Below are positions 25,797 through 35,810 of a stretch of 64,000 nucleotides of DNA, in pieces (the stretch's first letter is position 1; the number at the start of each line of letters is the position of its first letter). A model generated the notes under the pieces. That model searched no databases and had not been told where the DNA came from. It worked only from the letters and a program-made list of their open reading frames with translations. The stretch comes from Ruminococcus sp. (GTDB lineage Bacteria > Bacillota > Clostridia > Oscillospirales > Ruminococcaceae), in the NCBI RefSeq assembly GCF_016287535.1, contig NZ_JAEFAJ010000002.1, forward strand, positions 115,516 to 179,515, read 5' to 3'. Both the position numbers and the translations under genes were made by a program.

Positions 25797-25831
25797 AATT
25801 CGGAATTCGTAATTCGGAATGCGGAATTGAA
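25797..25831. repeat. Heptad tract (AATTCGG family)
   Basis: AATTCGG, AATTCGT, AATTCGG, AATGCGG, AATTGAA. It is followed by the palindromes GTCGGCTTACGCCGAC (25835-25850) and GTTCGCCGAATGGCGAAC (25875-25892). Confidence 0.85.
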
Positions 25832-25894
25832 TGTGTCGGCTTACGCCGACGGATTATAGAATTATTCTGATCCTGTTCGCCGAATGGCGAACAC

Positions 25895-25950
25895 CTAATA
25901 ATTCCTAATTCCGAAATCCTAATTCCGCATCATAATTCTCAACTCATAAG
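25895..25950. repeat. Heptad tract (TTCCTAA family)
   Basis: Eight 7-mers in a row: CTAATAA, TTCCTAA, TTCCGAA, ATCCTAA, TTCCGCA, TCATAAT, TCTCAAC, TCATAAG. It ends just before the glmM ribosome site. Confidence 0.85.
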
Positions 25951-25965
25951 AAGGAGATCTTATTA

Positions 25966-27327
25966 ATGGCAAGATTGTTCGGTACTGACGGACCGAGAGG
26001 TATTGCGGTGACCGACCTCACCTGCGAGCTGGCAATGCAGACCGGAAGGGCTGCCGCCACAGTGCTTGCGAATAAAGGCGGCAAAAGGACCAGAATACTC
26101 ATCGGCAAGGATACGAGGATATCTTCCGACGCGCTGGAAGCAGCGGTATGCGCGGGAATATGCTCGGTCGGTGCGGACGCGGAGCTGCTGGGGATAGTTC
26201 CTACACCTGCGGTGGCTCATCTTATAAGCGCTCATGAAGCGGACGGAGGGATAATGATATCCGGAAGCCATAACAGCGCGGAATTCAACGGACTGAAAAT
26301 ATTCTGCGGCAAGGGTCATAAGGTGATGGAGGAGGCAGAGGACGAGATAGAACGTCTTGTGCTCTATGCTCCGGAGGAGATGAAGTCCCGCAAAAACGAA
26401 GAGGTGGGACGTATCATACATTCCGAAAGCTCTGCCGCGGCTGAATACATCGAACACGTAAAAAAGGCGGCAGACACCGACCTCAGCGGACTGAGGGTGG
26501 CTCTTGACTGCGCCAACGGCTGCGCGGCATATACTGCCGGAAAGCTTTTCAGCGACCTTGGCGCGGAGGTGCTTGTGATATCCGACAAGCCGGACGGCAC
26601 CAATATAAACAGGGACTGCGGCAGCACCCACGCTCAGCATCTCATGGAATATGTGGTGGAAAACGGCTGCGACTGCGGTTTTGCCTTTGACGGCGACGCC
26701 GACCGCTGTATCGCCGTGGACGAACAGGGCTGCATGATAGACGGCGACAGACAGCTTGCCATTTTTGCGCAGAGCATGAAAAATGACGGTACTCTTGAAA
26801 ATGATACCGCCGTCATAACATCTATGAGCAGTCTCGGACTGCGTAAATACGCCGCAGCAAATGGTATAAATCTGGTCAGTTCCGGAGCAGGCGCACGGTA
26901 TGTGCTGGAGCGTATGCTTGAGGGCAGCTATAAGCTGGGCGGTGAGCCGAACGGACATATCATATTCCTCAATGACAGCGGAACAGGTGACGGACAGCTT
27001 GCAGGCGCAAGGCTCATGGGCATAATTAAGAGGAGCGGCCTCAGACTCAGCAGTCTTGCGAATGATATACCGGCATATCCGCAGGTAAAGCTGAATGTAA
27101 AGATAACACCGCGGTTCAGGGAGCTTTGGAAAAACGAGAAGAGCATAACGGAGCTCATTGAGCGTTTCGAGAAGGAGCTCGGCAGCGAGGGCAGGATAAT
27201 GGTCCGTGAAAGCGGAAAGGAGCCTATCGTCCGTATAATGACCGAGGGCACAGACTTCGGCAGGATAAATGATATGGCTGTGGAGATAGCTCGGCAGATC
27301 AAGGAATGTGACGAATCCAGAGGATAA
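25966..27327 (+). CDS. glmM: Phosphoglucosamine mutase
   Basis: Converts glucosamine-6-phosphate to glucosamine-1-phosphate on the way to UDP-GlcNAc for peptidoglycan. It has 453 residues. The phosphoserine loop reads MISGSHNSAEFNGLK, with Ser101 as catalytic residue. The metal loop is FDGDADRC, the sugar loop GGEPNGHIIF and the phosphate loop RESGKEPIVRIM, which has Lys where most GlmM have Thr (SGTEP). AAGGAG precedes the ATG. The other hexose mutases of this superfamily are possible, but the N-terminus LFGTDGPRG points to GlmM. Confidence 0.93.
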   Translation: MARLFGTDGPRGIAVTDLTCELAMQTGRAAATVLANKGGKRTRILIGKDTRISSDALEAAVCAGICSVGADAELLGIVPTPAVAHLISAHEADGGIMISGSHNSAEFNGLKIFCGKGHKVMEEAEDEIERLVLYAPEEMKSRKNEEVGRIIHSESSAAAEYIEHVKKAADTDLSGLRVALDCANGCAAYTAGKLFSDLGAEVLVISDKPDGTNINRDCGSTHAQHLMEYVVENGCDCGFAFDGDADRCIAVDEQGCMIDGDRQLAIFAQSMKNDGTLENDTAVITSMSSLGLRKYAAANGINLVSSGAGARYVLERMLEGSYKLGGEPNGHIIFLNDSGTGDGQLAGARLMGIIKRSGLRLSSLANDIPAYPQVKLNVKITPRFRELWKNEKSITELIERFEKELGSEGRIMVRESGKEPIVRIMTEGTDFGRINDMAVEIARQIKECDESRG

Positions 27328-27330
27328 GCC

Positions 27331-27849
27331 ATGAAAAAGAAAAAAGAAAGTCCCGGAGCCGAAAAGGTCGATGTCAGCAATTTGTACGTCTCCGTCAGCT
27401 ACTGGTATTACAAGGAGAGCGACCTTGCGGCGGCTGTCGAGTATTTCGGCATATTTTTAGTATGCTTTGCTGCCGGCGCTGTTATTATCAACGCCAACAG
27501 CATAGGTATAAAGAAAGGGCTTATCAATATTGCGGCAGCGCTTCTGCTGAATTATCCTGTGCGGAAGGCAGCGGCGGCATTGAACGATATCTGCGTAAAG
27601 CGCAAAATAAGGGAAAACGTGGATTCCGCAAAGTATTTTGCCGTGACTTACCCACAGTACAGCGGGCTTTGCGAGGAACTTAACGACGAATACGCCGTGA
27701 ACCCTGACGCTGTGCCCTACCGGGATTTTCACCCTAAGAGACAGCTGGTCATGAATATAGTGGCTCTGGTCGGGCTCGGACTGCTGTTTCTGATAGCGGC
27801 GGCTGCAATAATTGCCTGTATATGGGTAAAGAATTACCTTGAGGAATAA
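27331..27849 (+). CDS. Hypothetical membrane protein
   Basis: Encodes 172 residues. A hydrophilic N-terminus (MKKKKESPGAEK) is followed by a region with VSVSYWYYKESDLAAAVEYFG, then a two-pass hydrophobic stretch around residues 40-70, a soluble middle (..YPQYSGLCEELNDEY..) and a strong C-terminal helix (IVALVGLGLLFLIAAAAIIA). No family recognised. It starts 4 bases after glmM and 18 bases before the methyltransferase, so it is probably co-transcribed with both. Confidence 0.75.
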   Translation: MKKKKESPGAEKVDVSNLYVSVSYWYYKESDLAAAVEYFGIFLVCFAAGAVIINANSIGIKKGLINIAAALLLNYPVRKAAAALNDICVKRKIRENVDSAKYFAVTYPQYSGLCEELNDEYAVNPDAVPYRDFHPKRQLVMNIVALVGLGLLFLIAAAAIIACIWVKNYLEE

Positions 27850-27867
27850 AACTAAGGAGCATTTGTT

Positions 27868-28734
27868 TTGAGAACAGCAAGTAACTGGAAGGATTACAGT
27901 ATAATAGATACTTCTGACGGAGAGAAGCTGGAAATATGGGGCGGTATAAGCCTCGTGCGTCCTGATCCGCAGATAATATGGAAGACCGGGCGCAATGATC
28001 CTCTCTGGAATAACGCGGACGGTCACTATCACCGTTCAAATCAGGGCGGAGGGAAATGGGAGTTCCGCAAGAGGCTCCCGGAATCGTGGAACATAAGCTA
28101 CGGCGACCTTACCTTCAATATCCGTCCCACCGGCTTCAAGCATACCGGACTTTTTCCTGAGCAGGCTGTGAACTGGGACTTTATGGCAGATAAGATACGC
28201 AGTGCAGGACGTGAGATAAACGTACTCAACCTGTTTGCCTATACCGGCGGAGCAACTCTTGCCTGTGCGGCGGCAGGTGCTTCTGTGTGTCATGTGGACG
28301 CCTCAAAGGGCATGGTGCAGTGGGCGAGAGACAATGCGGCTGCTTCCGGACTTACCGAAAAGCCCATACGCTGGATAGTGGACGACTGTGAGAAGTTCAT
28401 CGCAAGGGAGATACGCCGCGGACGGAAGTATGACGCGGTCATCATGGATCCTCCCAGCTACGGCAGAGGTCCGGGAGGAGAGGTGTGGAAGCTGGAAAAC
28501 TGCGTATACGACCTTGTGAAGCTGTGTTCGGGAGTGCTCTCGGACGAGCCGCTGTTCTTTCTGATAAACAGCTATACCACAGGACTTTCTCCTTCGGTGA
28601 TGGGATATATACTCGGAACTGTACTCAGCGGCAGGTCCGGCGGAAATGTGAGCTTTGACGAGATAGGACTTCCCGTAAAGTCAACGGGAATGACGCTCCC
28701 CTGCGGTTCGACCGCTATATGGCAGGCTGACTGA
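27868..28734 (+). CDS. Class I SAM-dependent methyltransferase, RlmI-like
   Basis: Encodes 288 residues. After an N-terminal part (KDYSIIDTSDGEKLEIWGG) comes a Rossmann methyltransferase: NLFAYTGGATLACAAAGA is the SAM loop, HVDASKGMVQWARDNA the second strand, and VIMDPPSYGRGPGG the catalytic DPP motif seen in RNA cytosine/guanine methyltransferases of the RlmI/RlmK kind. A PUA domain is lacking. The target is probably rRNA, unproven. The start is a TTG at 27868 behind AAGGAG. Confidence 0.87.
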   Translation: MRTASNWKDYSIIDTSDGEKLEIWGGISLVRPDPQIIWKTGRNDPLWNNADGHYHRSNQGGGKWEFRKRLPESWNISYGDLTFNIRPTGFKHTGLFPEQAVNWDFMADKIRSAGREINVLNLFAYTGGATLACAAAGASVCHVDASKGMVQWARDNAAASGLTEKPIRWIVDDCEKFIAREIRRGRKYDAVIMDPPSYGRGPGGEVWKLENCVYDLVKLCSGVLSDEPLFFLINSYTTGLSPSVMGYILGTVLSGRSGGNVSFDEIGLPVKSTGMTLPCGSTAIWQAD

Positions 28735-28770
28735 TGATGCGGGAGAATTAAAGAAATAAAGGATAAGAAT

Positions 28771-29562
28771 ATGAAAAAACTGATAATAGCGCTTATTGCG
28801 GCTGCAATGGCTCTGACGGCAGTTTCCTGCGAAAAGTCAGGGAAAGCTCAGAAAAAAAGCGCTGAGGAAACACAGACCAAAAATATGAGCGAATATGAAG
28901 CCGAAAAACGCGGATCCATGAAACAGAGGGCAATAGACGAAGCGTTCGAGAAAGCTGACATGACGGCTCAGCAGATAGAAAAGTATGATATCCCCGATGA
29001 CTGGAAGGAATTGTCGTTCAAGGGCATCAGTATGTGCGTACCTCCCGATGTGGAAGCGTCTGAAGGCTTTACCGGATCCGAGGAATACAGGAACCCGTCA
29101 GGAACAGTCCATATCATACCGTGGGCAGGTTACACATGGGACGAGGGCTTTGGCGGAGATGAGGATTTTCCTGAGATAACCGATGAAAAAGTCCGTAACG
29201 CCTTTTCTGAGCTTGGGATAGGATATGACGGCACAAGGCTGTCTTTTTACAGAGCAGTGCTTGCTCTTACAGGCAGCAGCAGGACAGACGAAAACGCTGA
29301 TGCGTTTGAGACCGCTGTGCTTGCAAAGGGTATCGAGTTCAGCAATGTGGCGGAGGTCTTTGTAACAGAATCCGACGGACATCCGATATATATAAACGGC
29401 TTGTACAATGAAGCGGAAATGGAAGAGGAAGATACCGAAAAATACAGGACTTCCTTCAGCGCAAGTATCTTTGCCGATGAAAATACCGAGTATACAGTAA
29501 TGATCTTTGCAGGTTCAATGTCGGAGGCTCTGAAGATGGCTTCCAGTATAAAGATCATTTAA
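28771..29562 (+). CDS. Predicted lipoprotein
   Basis: Encodes 263 residues with a type II signal peptide: [20 protein letters not shown], with the lipobox Cys at residue 20. A charged linker ([17 protein letters not shown]) follows, then a globular domain of about 200 residues with no motif I recognise; it has an alpha/beta look (..[37 protein letters not shown]). It would be anchored on the outer face of the membrane. It sits 14 bases before ecfA1, so a link to transport is possible but unproven. Confidence 0.85.
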   Translation: MKKLIIALIAAAMALTAVSCEKSGKAQKKSAEETQTKNMSEYEAEKRGSMKQRAIDEAFEKADMTAQQIEKYDIPDDWKELSFKGISMCVPPDVEASEGFTGSEEYRNPSGTVHIIPWAGYTWDEGFGGDEDFPEITDEKVRNAFSELGIGYDGTRLSFYRAVLALTGSSRTDENADAFETAVLAKGIEFSNVAEVFVTESDGHPIYINGLYNEAEMEEEDTEKYRTSFSASIFADENTEYTVMIFAGSMSEALKMASSIKII

Positions 29563-29576
29563 GAACAGGGACAGAT

Positions 29577-30428
29577 ATGGAAAATATAATCGATATAAAA
29601 GGTCTTCACTTTGCCTATGAGTCCGACGACGAGGAAAAAAAGCCTGTCGAAGTCCTGAAAGGCATAGACCTTGATATAAAGCAGGGAGAATTCGTGGCGG
29701 TGCTGGGGCACAATGGCTGCGGTAAATCCACCCTTGCAAAGCACCTGAACGCAATACTGCTACCTACTGAGGGAACAGTCACGGTTGACGGAATAGACAC
29801 CAAGGACGAGAGCAGGATATATGACCTGCGTCAGAGGGCAGGAATGGTCTTCCAGAACCCTGATAACCAGATAGTTTCCTCGATAGTCGAGGAGGACGTG
29901 GCATTTGCCCTTGAAAACCTCGGCGTACCCTATGAGGAGATGCGCAGACGTGTTGACGACAGCCTGAAAGCTGTGGGAATGTACGAATACAGGCTCCATT
30001 CCCCCAGTCAGCTCTCCGGCGGTCAGAAGCAGAGAGTGGCTATAGCAGGCATAATCGCCATGCAGCCAAAGTGTATCATACTCGACGAGCCCACGGCTAT
30101 GCTTGACCCTCAGGGACGAAAGGAAGTCCTTGCGACTATACACCGCATGAACCGCGAACAGGGCATAACCATAGTTCTCATAACCCATTATATGGACGAG
30201 GCTGCGGACTGCGACCGAGTCGTGGTAATGGACAAGGGACTGGTAGTCCTTGACGATGTGCCTGAAAAGGTCTTTTCGCAGGTGGAAAAGCTGAAATCCA
30301 TAGGGCTTGACGTACCGCAGGTGACTGAGCTGATATGGGAGCTGAGAAAGTCAGGCTGCGACATATCTCCTGAGATAATATCGGAAGAGGAATGTGTGGC
30401 GGCTATAGAAAAGCTGTTCGCAGACTGA
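29577..30428 (+). CDS. ecfA1: ECF transporter ATPase EcfA1
   Basis: First ATPase of the energy-coupling-factor module that drives vitamin uptake with interchangeable S subunits; 283 residues. Walker [11 protein letters not shown]-loop [10 protein letters not shown], signature [13 protein letters not shown], Walker [11 protein letters not shown], His switch [14 protein letters not shown] is characteristic of EcfA. No S component is encoded next to it, which makes this a group II (shared) module. Confidence 0.95.
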   Translation: MENIIDIKGLHFAYESDDEEKKPVEVLKGIDLDIKQGEFVAVLGHNGCGKSTLAKHLNAILLPTEGTVTVDGIDTKDESRIYDLRQRAGMVFQNPDNQIVSSIVEEDVAFALENLGVPYEEMRRRVDDSLKAVGMYEYRLHSPSQLSGGQKQRVAIAGIIAMQPKCIILDEPTAMLDPQGRKEVLATIHRMNREQGITIVLITHYMDEAADCDRVVVMDKGLVVLDDVPEKVFSQVEKLKSIGLDVPQVTELIWELRKSGCDISPEIISEEECVAAIEKLFAD

Positions 30429-30465
30429 GCAGGTCTGCCGTACAGGAAAGAAAAGGAGAATAGAA

Positions 30466-31329
30466 TTGGCTATCCTTGAAACACAGGAACTTACATATAC
30501 CTACAGCATAGGAACGCCCTTTGAAAAGACGGCTGTGGACCATGTGAGCCTTCAGATAGAAGAGGGCGATATGGTGGGCGTTATGGGACATACCGGTTCG
30601 GGAAAGTCCACTCTCATACAGCATTTCAACGGACTGCTGAAGCCTACCTCCGGAAAGGTTCTCCTTGACGGAAAGGATATATGGGAGGACAAGGACAAGA
30701 TACGTGACGTGCGATTTAAGGTGGGACTTGTTTTTCAGTATCCTGAATATCAGATATTCGAGGAGACTGTCTACAAGGACATCGCTTTCGGTCCCAGGAA
30801 TATGGGACTGGACGAAGCAGAGATAAAGCGCCGCGTATATGAGACTGCCCATGATATCGGACTTTCCGAGGAGCTCCTCGAAAGGTCTCCTTTTGAGCTC
30901 TCCGGCGGTCAGAAGCGCCGTGTGGCTATAGCCGGCGTTATGGCGATGGAGCCGAGAGTGCTCATACTCGACGAGCCCACCGCAGGTCTCGACCCTGCCG
31001 GCAGGGACAAGATACTTGAACATATCAGGCGCTATCACGAGCGCACTAAAAATACTATTCTTATCGTTTCGCACAGTATGGAGGATATAGCTTCATTTGC
31101 GGACAGGATACTCGTTATGAGCAAGGCGAAGCTCTTCTGCTATGACGAAACGGTAAAGGTATTCGCAAGAGCCGAAGAGATATCAAACATCGGTCTCGAC
31201 GTACCCCAGATAACAAAGGTCTTCGGAGAACTGAAGCGCAGAGGGCTCGACTTCGGCAAGGAAGTCTACACGGTAGGCTATGCCCGCGACCTTCTCCTGA
31301 AGCAACTGAATGAAAGGAAGGTACGCTGA
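30466..31329 (+). CDS. ecfA2: ECF transporter ATPase EcfA2
   Basis: Second ATPase of the ECF module; 287 residues. Walker A GHTGSGKST, Q-loop VFQYPEYQIF, signature LSGGQKRRVAIAG, Walker B LILDEPTAGLDP. The start is a TTG at 30466 behind AAAAGGAG. It ends with TGA directly before the ATG of ecfT. Confidence 0.95.
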   Translation: MAILETQELTYTYSIGTPFEKTAVDHVSLQIEEGDMVGVMGHTGSGKSTLIQHFNGLLKPTSGKVLLDGKDIWEDKDKIRDVRFKVGLVFQYPEYQIFEETVYKDIAFGPRNMGLDEAEIKRRVYETAHDIGLSEELLERSPFELSGGQKRRVAIAGVMAMEPRVLILDEPTAGLDPAGRDKILEHIRRYHERTKNTILIVSHSMEDIASFADRILVMSKAKLFCYDETVKVFARAEEISNIGLDVPQITKVFGELKRRGLDFGKEVYTVGYARDLLLKQLNERKVR

Positions 31330-32133
31330 ATGCTGAGAGATATCACTATCGGACAGTACTTTCCCGGTGACAGTATAATCCACAGGCTCGATCCGAGATT
31401 CAAGATCGTAATTACGCTCATTTATATCATAATGCTGTTCTCCGGCGGGAACTATGCGTGTCTCGCAGTGGGGGCGGTTTACACCTTCGGCGCTATATTC
31501 CTTTCGCGGATACCTCTGAAGATGTTCCTGAAGAGCGTAAAGCCGCTGCTGCCGTTTCTTCTGATAATGGCGGTCATAAACCTTTTCTTCATGAGCAGCG
31601 GAGATATACTGTGGCAGTGGAGATTCATAAAAATAACAGAGGCAGGACTGAATGCAAGCGTATTCATGGTCATAAGGATAGTTCTCCTGATAATGGGCAC
31701 CTCCCTGCTGACCTATACTACGTCGCCTGTCACGCTTACTGACGCTATAGAGCGGCTGCTCTCGCCGCTCAGGAAGGTGAAGTTCCCGGTGCATGAGCTG
31801 GCTATGATGATGTCGATAGCGCTCAGGTTCATACCCACTCTCATCGAGGAAACAGACAAGATAATGTCAGCACAGAAGGCCCGTGGAGCCGAAATAGATA
31901 CAGGCAGCTTCACGACGAGAGCAAAGAACCTCATATCCATACTTGTACCGCTGTTCATCTCCGCGTTCAGACGCGCCGACGAGCTTGCGACAGCTATGGA
32001 ATGCCGCTGCTATCACGGCGGCGAAGGCAGAACAAGATTAAGACAACTCAAGTCCGCTCCGAGAGACTATATCGCCCTTGCGGTAACGGTGCTCTTCCTT
32101 GTGGGAGTCATCGTGCTGGGCAGGCTGCTCTGA
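31330..32133 (+). CDS. ecfT: ECF transporter transmembrane subunit EcfT
   Basis: Membrane scaffold that joins the two ATPases to the substrate-binding S subunit; 267 residues, with about five membrane helices. The N-terminus ITIGQYFPGDSIIHRLDPR is typical. The two coupling-helix motifs that contact the ATPases are seen as AQKARGAEI and AMECRCYHGG. Confidence 0.95.
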   Translation: MLRDITIGQYFPGDSIIHRLDPRFKIVITLIYIIMLFSGGNYACLAVGAVYTFGAIFLSRIPLKMFLKSVKPLLPFLLIMAVINLFFMSSGDILWQWRFIKITEAGLNASVFMVIRIVLLIMGTSLLTYTTSPVTLTDAIERLLSPLRKVKFPVHELAMMMSIALRFIPTLIEETDKIMSAQKARGAEIDTGSFTTRAKNLISILVPLFISAFRRADELATAMECRCYHGGEGRTRLRQLKSAPRDYIALAVTVLFLVGVIVLGRLL

Positions 32134-32156
32134 TACGGACGACAGAGAGGAAAACG

Positions 32157-35060
32157 ATGAACAAAGAAGAAAGACGAATTGCTGCACGCATAAAGCTTGA
32201 GCAGTTCAGAAAAGGTAAATTTTACCGGATATTATACGAAAAGGGCGTACTTTATTTCATTATTTCGTTCCTGATACCTTTTTCAATAATGCTTTACGCA
32301 TTCGGCGTGTTCGGGATACACCCTTTCGGTGACAGACAGATACTGGTCGTTGACCTGTGGCATCAGTACTATCCGTTTTTCAGGGTGGTGCATGAGAAAT
32401 TGGCTACAGGCGGTTCATTCCTGTATTCGTGGGAGAACGGTCTGGGCACGAATTTCCTTTCGCTGATTTCGTACTATGCGGCGAGTCCGCTGAACTGGAT
32501 ATCGCTGTTTTTCGGAAACGGCGGCGAAAGGGACGCACTTACATTCATACTTGCGGCGAAGATAGGCTTCGCGGGAGCGTTTTTCAGCTCGTTCCTGAGG
32601 TATACCTATCACCGCAGGGATTTCTCGATATGTATGTTCTCGGTCGCATACGCTCTCAGCAGCTATACCTTAGGCTATTACTGGAACGTAATGTGGTTCG
32701 ATACGATCGCGCTTTTCCCGCTGGTAATGCTTGGGATAGTAGCGCTCTGCCGCGAGGGGAAGTGGAAGATGTTCACATTCTCCCTTGCGCTGTCTCTCAT
32801 AGCAAACTACTACATAGGATACTTTACCTGCATATTCTCGGTGTTCATGTTTGCGGCTGCAAGCATTATCGAGTGTAAAGGGATAAAGGACTGGTTCAGG
32901 AAGCTGTTTGTGATGATACGTTCATCTGTGCTGGGCATAGGTCTCGGCGCGTTCATGCTCCTGCCTGCTTATTTCGGACTGAAGCTGACATACAGCGTCA
33001 ACAACACAATGCCCAAGCAGGTTACCTTCTATGAAGACTGGAAGAAGTTATTCGCTCATCTGCTGTCGTATGACGAGCCTACAAAGGTGGACGGACTTCC
33101 GAACTTCGCCTGCGGAATGCTGGCAGTGCTGCTCTTCGGAGTATTCCTGTTCTCATTCGGCATAAAGATAAGGGAGAAGATAGCTGCTCTTGTTATGCTG
33201 GGTGTTATTGCCGTCAGCTGCAATATGAATATCCTGAACTATATATGGCACGGCTTCCATTTCACAAATCAGATACCATACCGTTTTGCATTCATATTCA
33301 GCTTTGTACTCGCCGCGGCGGCGTTCAGGGCTTATGATGTGATACTTTCGAGGGGGATAAAGATATATCAGCTCGTTCTAATGCTCATAGCCCCTGCAAC
33401 GGTATTTGTGCTCAACAAGATATCGAAGGGTGTTGACTACAGATTTGAGGGGGCGATAAAGAGCTCTGCGATAATAACCGGAGCATTCTGGCTCATATTC
33501 ATATCCGCAAAGGTCTTTCCCTTCAGATTGCAGAAAAACCGCAATATTCTCCTGACCCTCGCGCTTTCCGCAGCTATGTTCAGCGAGTTCATCAGCAACG
33601 CTCAGCTTGGCGTAAAGACTGTCGATACTACGGGATACAAGGATTATCCCGCAAATTACCAGGAGGTCGAGTCACTTCTGAAATATGAGAGAAAGAATGA
33701 CCGTTCACCGTTCTACCGTACTGAAATGAGCTCTACCTACACTCTCAATGACAGTGCGCTCTACGGGTATTACGGACTTTCACAGTTCTCTTCGGCTGCA
33801 AATGTTTCAGTGACTACACTGTGCAAACGGCTGGGACTGTATGCCTCAGAGGCAGGTAACAGATACTACTACAGGACGAATACTCCTCTGGTAAACGCTC
33901 TCTTCGGTATAAAATACCTTGTAAAGAAGAGCGGGGACCTTAATTCCGAGGAGTGGGCTTTCGACAATATAAGGACATACGGCAGCTCGAACCTTTACGA
34001 GAACCGCTACCCTCTTTCCCTGGGATTCATGGTCAGCGAAAATGTGCTCGATATGGAGGATAACGGCGCGGCTAACCCCTTCGAGTACCAGAATAAGCTC
34101 GTCAGCCGCCTGACGGGCAGAGAAGTGGAATTCTTCGTGCCGCAGCCTGTGGCTCTTGCGGAATATGACGGGCTTGACGTCACCAAGAACAGCTACGGCA
34201 ACTATACTTTCCAGAACAATACCGAAGAGCCTACCGGCAGCGCTACCTATACATACGCCTGCCTTGACGGAAGCTATATCTACGGCTACGCAAACGGCTC
34301 AGGCGGTACCTGCGATCAGCTTGAGATAAAGTGCGGAGATTACCTTATCGACTCCGGAAAGCTTATCGAGAGCTATCCGATACTGTTCCCTATGGGCAAC
34401 GGTCAGGCAGGAGATGAATCGACTGTGAAGATCACATCAAATGAGAAGCACAAGTCGGGAAACTTCAAGCTTATGGTCTATGCCCTGAAAAAAGACACCT
34501 TTGAAGACGTCTACCGCGCTCTCGCAGATGAGCAGCTTGAGATAAAGAAGTTAAGCGACCGTAAGATAAGCGGAAAGCTCAGCGTAAAGGATGACGGAGT
34601 GCTTTATCTGTCTATCCCTTACGAGAAGGGCTGGAAGGTCTATATCGACGGTGAAAGGACCGAGACTTTCAAGGTGCTGCAGGCTATGCTCGGAGTAAGA
34701 GTCGGCAGCGGCGAGCACGACGTGAGGATCGAGTATACCCCGGAGGGATTCCCTCTCGGAGTGACCATATCTTTCCTGTGTACAGTGCTTGTGATACTTT
34801 TGATGCTTGGCGAAAGACGGCGGATGATACGCCGGAAAAACCATGCGGCAGCGATGCAGAAGGAAGCGGAAAACGCCCCTGTGCCCTCGACATACAGACA
34901 GGGCGCTGCAATATATGACCAGTTCGGCATACCGAGACCGGAGGACCACATCGGCAGAGTCGAGGACTCCGAGGTAGTTCTCTATGACGGTGGCGGAACG
35001 GCTGAAAAGGAGGCGGATAATGCGCAATCTAAAAGTAATGGCGGCATACCGAGGTACTAA
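32157..35060 (+). CDS. YfhO-family membrane protein (GT-C-like)
   Basis: Encodes 967 residues with 12 or more membrane helices in the first two thirds and a large soluble C-terminal part, then one more helix (GVTISFLCTVLVILLML) and a hydrophilic tail. The loops VVDLWHQYYPFF and YSWENGLGTNFLSLISYYAASP are hallmarks of YfhO proteins, which in other Firmicutes glycosylate lipoteichoic or other envelope polymers using polyprenyl-phosphate sugars. The frame is open from 32001, but the ATG at 32157 with GAGAGG gives the family start. Its end overlaps truA by 41 bases. Confidence 0.9.
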   Translation: MNKEERRIAARIKLEQFRKGKFYRILYEKGVLYFIISFLIPFSIMLYAFGVFGIHPFGDRQILVVDLWHQYYPFFRVVHEKLATGGSFLYSWENGLGTNFLSLISYYAASPLNWISLFFGNGGERDALTFILAAKIGFAGAFFSSFLRYTYHRRDFSICMFSVAYALSSYTLGYYWNVMWFDTIALFPLVMLGIVALCREGKWKMFTFSLALSLIANYYIGYFTCIFSVFMFAAASIIECKGIKDWFRKLFVMIRSSVLGIGLGAFMLLPAYFGLKLTYSVNNTMPKQVTFYEDWKKLFAHLLSYDEPTKVDGLPNFACGMLAVLLFGVFLFSFGIKIREKIAALVMLGVIAVSCNMNILNYIWHGFHFTNQIPYRFAFIFSFVLAAAAFRAYDVILSRGIKIYQLVLMLIAPATVFVLNKISKGVDYRFEGAIKSSAIITGAFWLIFISAKVFPFRLQKNRNILLTLALSAAMFSEFISNAQLGVKTVDTTGYKDYPANYQEVESLLKYERKNDRSPFYRTEMSSTYTLNDSALYGYYGLSQFSSAANVSVTTLCKRLGLYASEAGNRYYYRTNTPLVNALFGIKYLVKKSGDLNSEEWAFDNIRTYGSSNLYENRYPLSLGFMVSENVLDMEDNGAANPFEYQNKLVSRLTGREVEFFVPQPVALAEYDGLDVTKNSYGNYTFQNNTEEPTGSATYTYACLDGSYIYGYANGSGGTCDQLEIKCGDYLIDSGKLIESYPILFPMGNGQAGDESTVKITSNEKHKSGNFKLMVYALKKDTFEDVYRALADEQLEIKKLSDRKISGKLSVKDDGVLYLSIPYEKGWKVYIDGERTETFKVLQAMLGVRVGSGEHDVRIEYTPEGFPLGVTISFLCTVLVILLMLGERRRMIRRKNHAAAMQKEAENAPVPSTYRQGAAIYDQFGIPRPEDHIGRVEDSEVVLYDGGGTAEKEADNAQSKSNGGIPRY

Positions 35061-35781
35061 ATATCATGGATTCCAGCGTCAGGACAATGCTGTTACTGTT
35101 CAGGAAGTTCTGGAGAGAGGACTCTCAAAGGTGCTCAATGAACCGGTGACAGTTACAGGCTGTTCGAGAACGGATACGGGAGTACACGCCAATATGTTCT
35201 GCTTCAATGTAAAGACCGGCAGCAGTATAAACTGCCTCGGCTTCTGCAGAGGAGTGAACGGCGAGCTGCCTGATGATATTTCCATTCTCAGCTGCGAGGA
35301 CGCTCCCCTTGATTTTCATGCCAGGTATGACTGCAAGGGAAAGGAGTATATCTATAAAATGCACTGCAGCGAGTCGAAAAACCCCTTTGCGGCAGATCTT
35401 ATGCTGCACTACAGGAGAACATTCGACATAGAGGCTGCAAGAAAAGCAGCAGGATACTTTGTGGGAACTCACGATTTTTCATCGTTTTGTGCTGACTGTA
35501 CAAATGTTTCCACCACTATCAGGACTATTTATTCCTTCAAAATAGAAAATAGTGGAGATTCTGTGATAATGCTTGTAAAAGGCAACGGTTTTTTGTATAA
35601 TATGATTAGGATAATCGCAGGCACTCTCATCGATGTGAGCGAGAAAAGGATAGCTCCCGACGATATACCTGCTATACTTGCCGCAAAGGACCGGCTCAGA
35701 GCCGGAAGAACGGCAATGGCTCACGGACTGTACCTGAACCGTGTGTTCTACAGTGAGGAGGAGCTGATGAAAGAAATATAA
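35020..35781 (+). CDS. truA: tRNA pseudouridine(38-40) synthase TruA
   Basis: Isomerises uridines 38-40 in the anticodon stem of many tRNAs; 253 residues. The catalytic Asp52 lies in SRTDTGVHA; further family blocks are YHGFQRQDN, SFCADC and MIRIIAGTL. The start at 35020, behind AAAAGGAGG, lies inside the end of the YfhO gene. truA often follows ecfT directly in Firmicutes; here a 2.9-kb gene stands between them. Confidence 0.96.
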   Translation: MRNLKVMAAYRGTKYHGFQRQDNAVTVQEVLERGLSKVLNEPVTVTGCSRTDTGVHANMFCFNVKTGSSINCLGFCRGVNGELPDDISILSCEDAPLDFHARYDCKGKEYIYKMHCSESKNPFAADLMLHYRRTFDIEAARKAAGYFVGTHDFSSFCADCTNVSTTIRTIYSFKIENSGDSVIMLVKGNGFLYNMIRIIAGTLIDVSEKRIAPDDIPAILAAKDRLRAGRTAMAHGLYLNRVFYSEEELMKEI

Positions 35782-35810
35782 AAAACGGAACAAAAAAAGG
35801 AGGTGCCAGC

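Noticed and set aside
32001..32156. Extension of the YfhO-like gene into ecfT
   Set aside because: It reads the ecfT gene in another frame and starts without a ribosome site; ATG 32157 is well placed.
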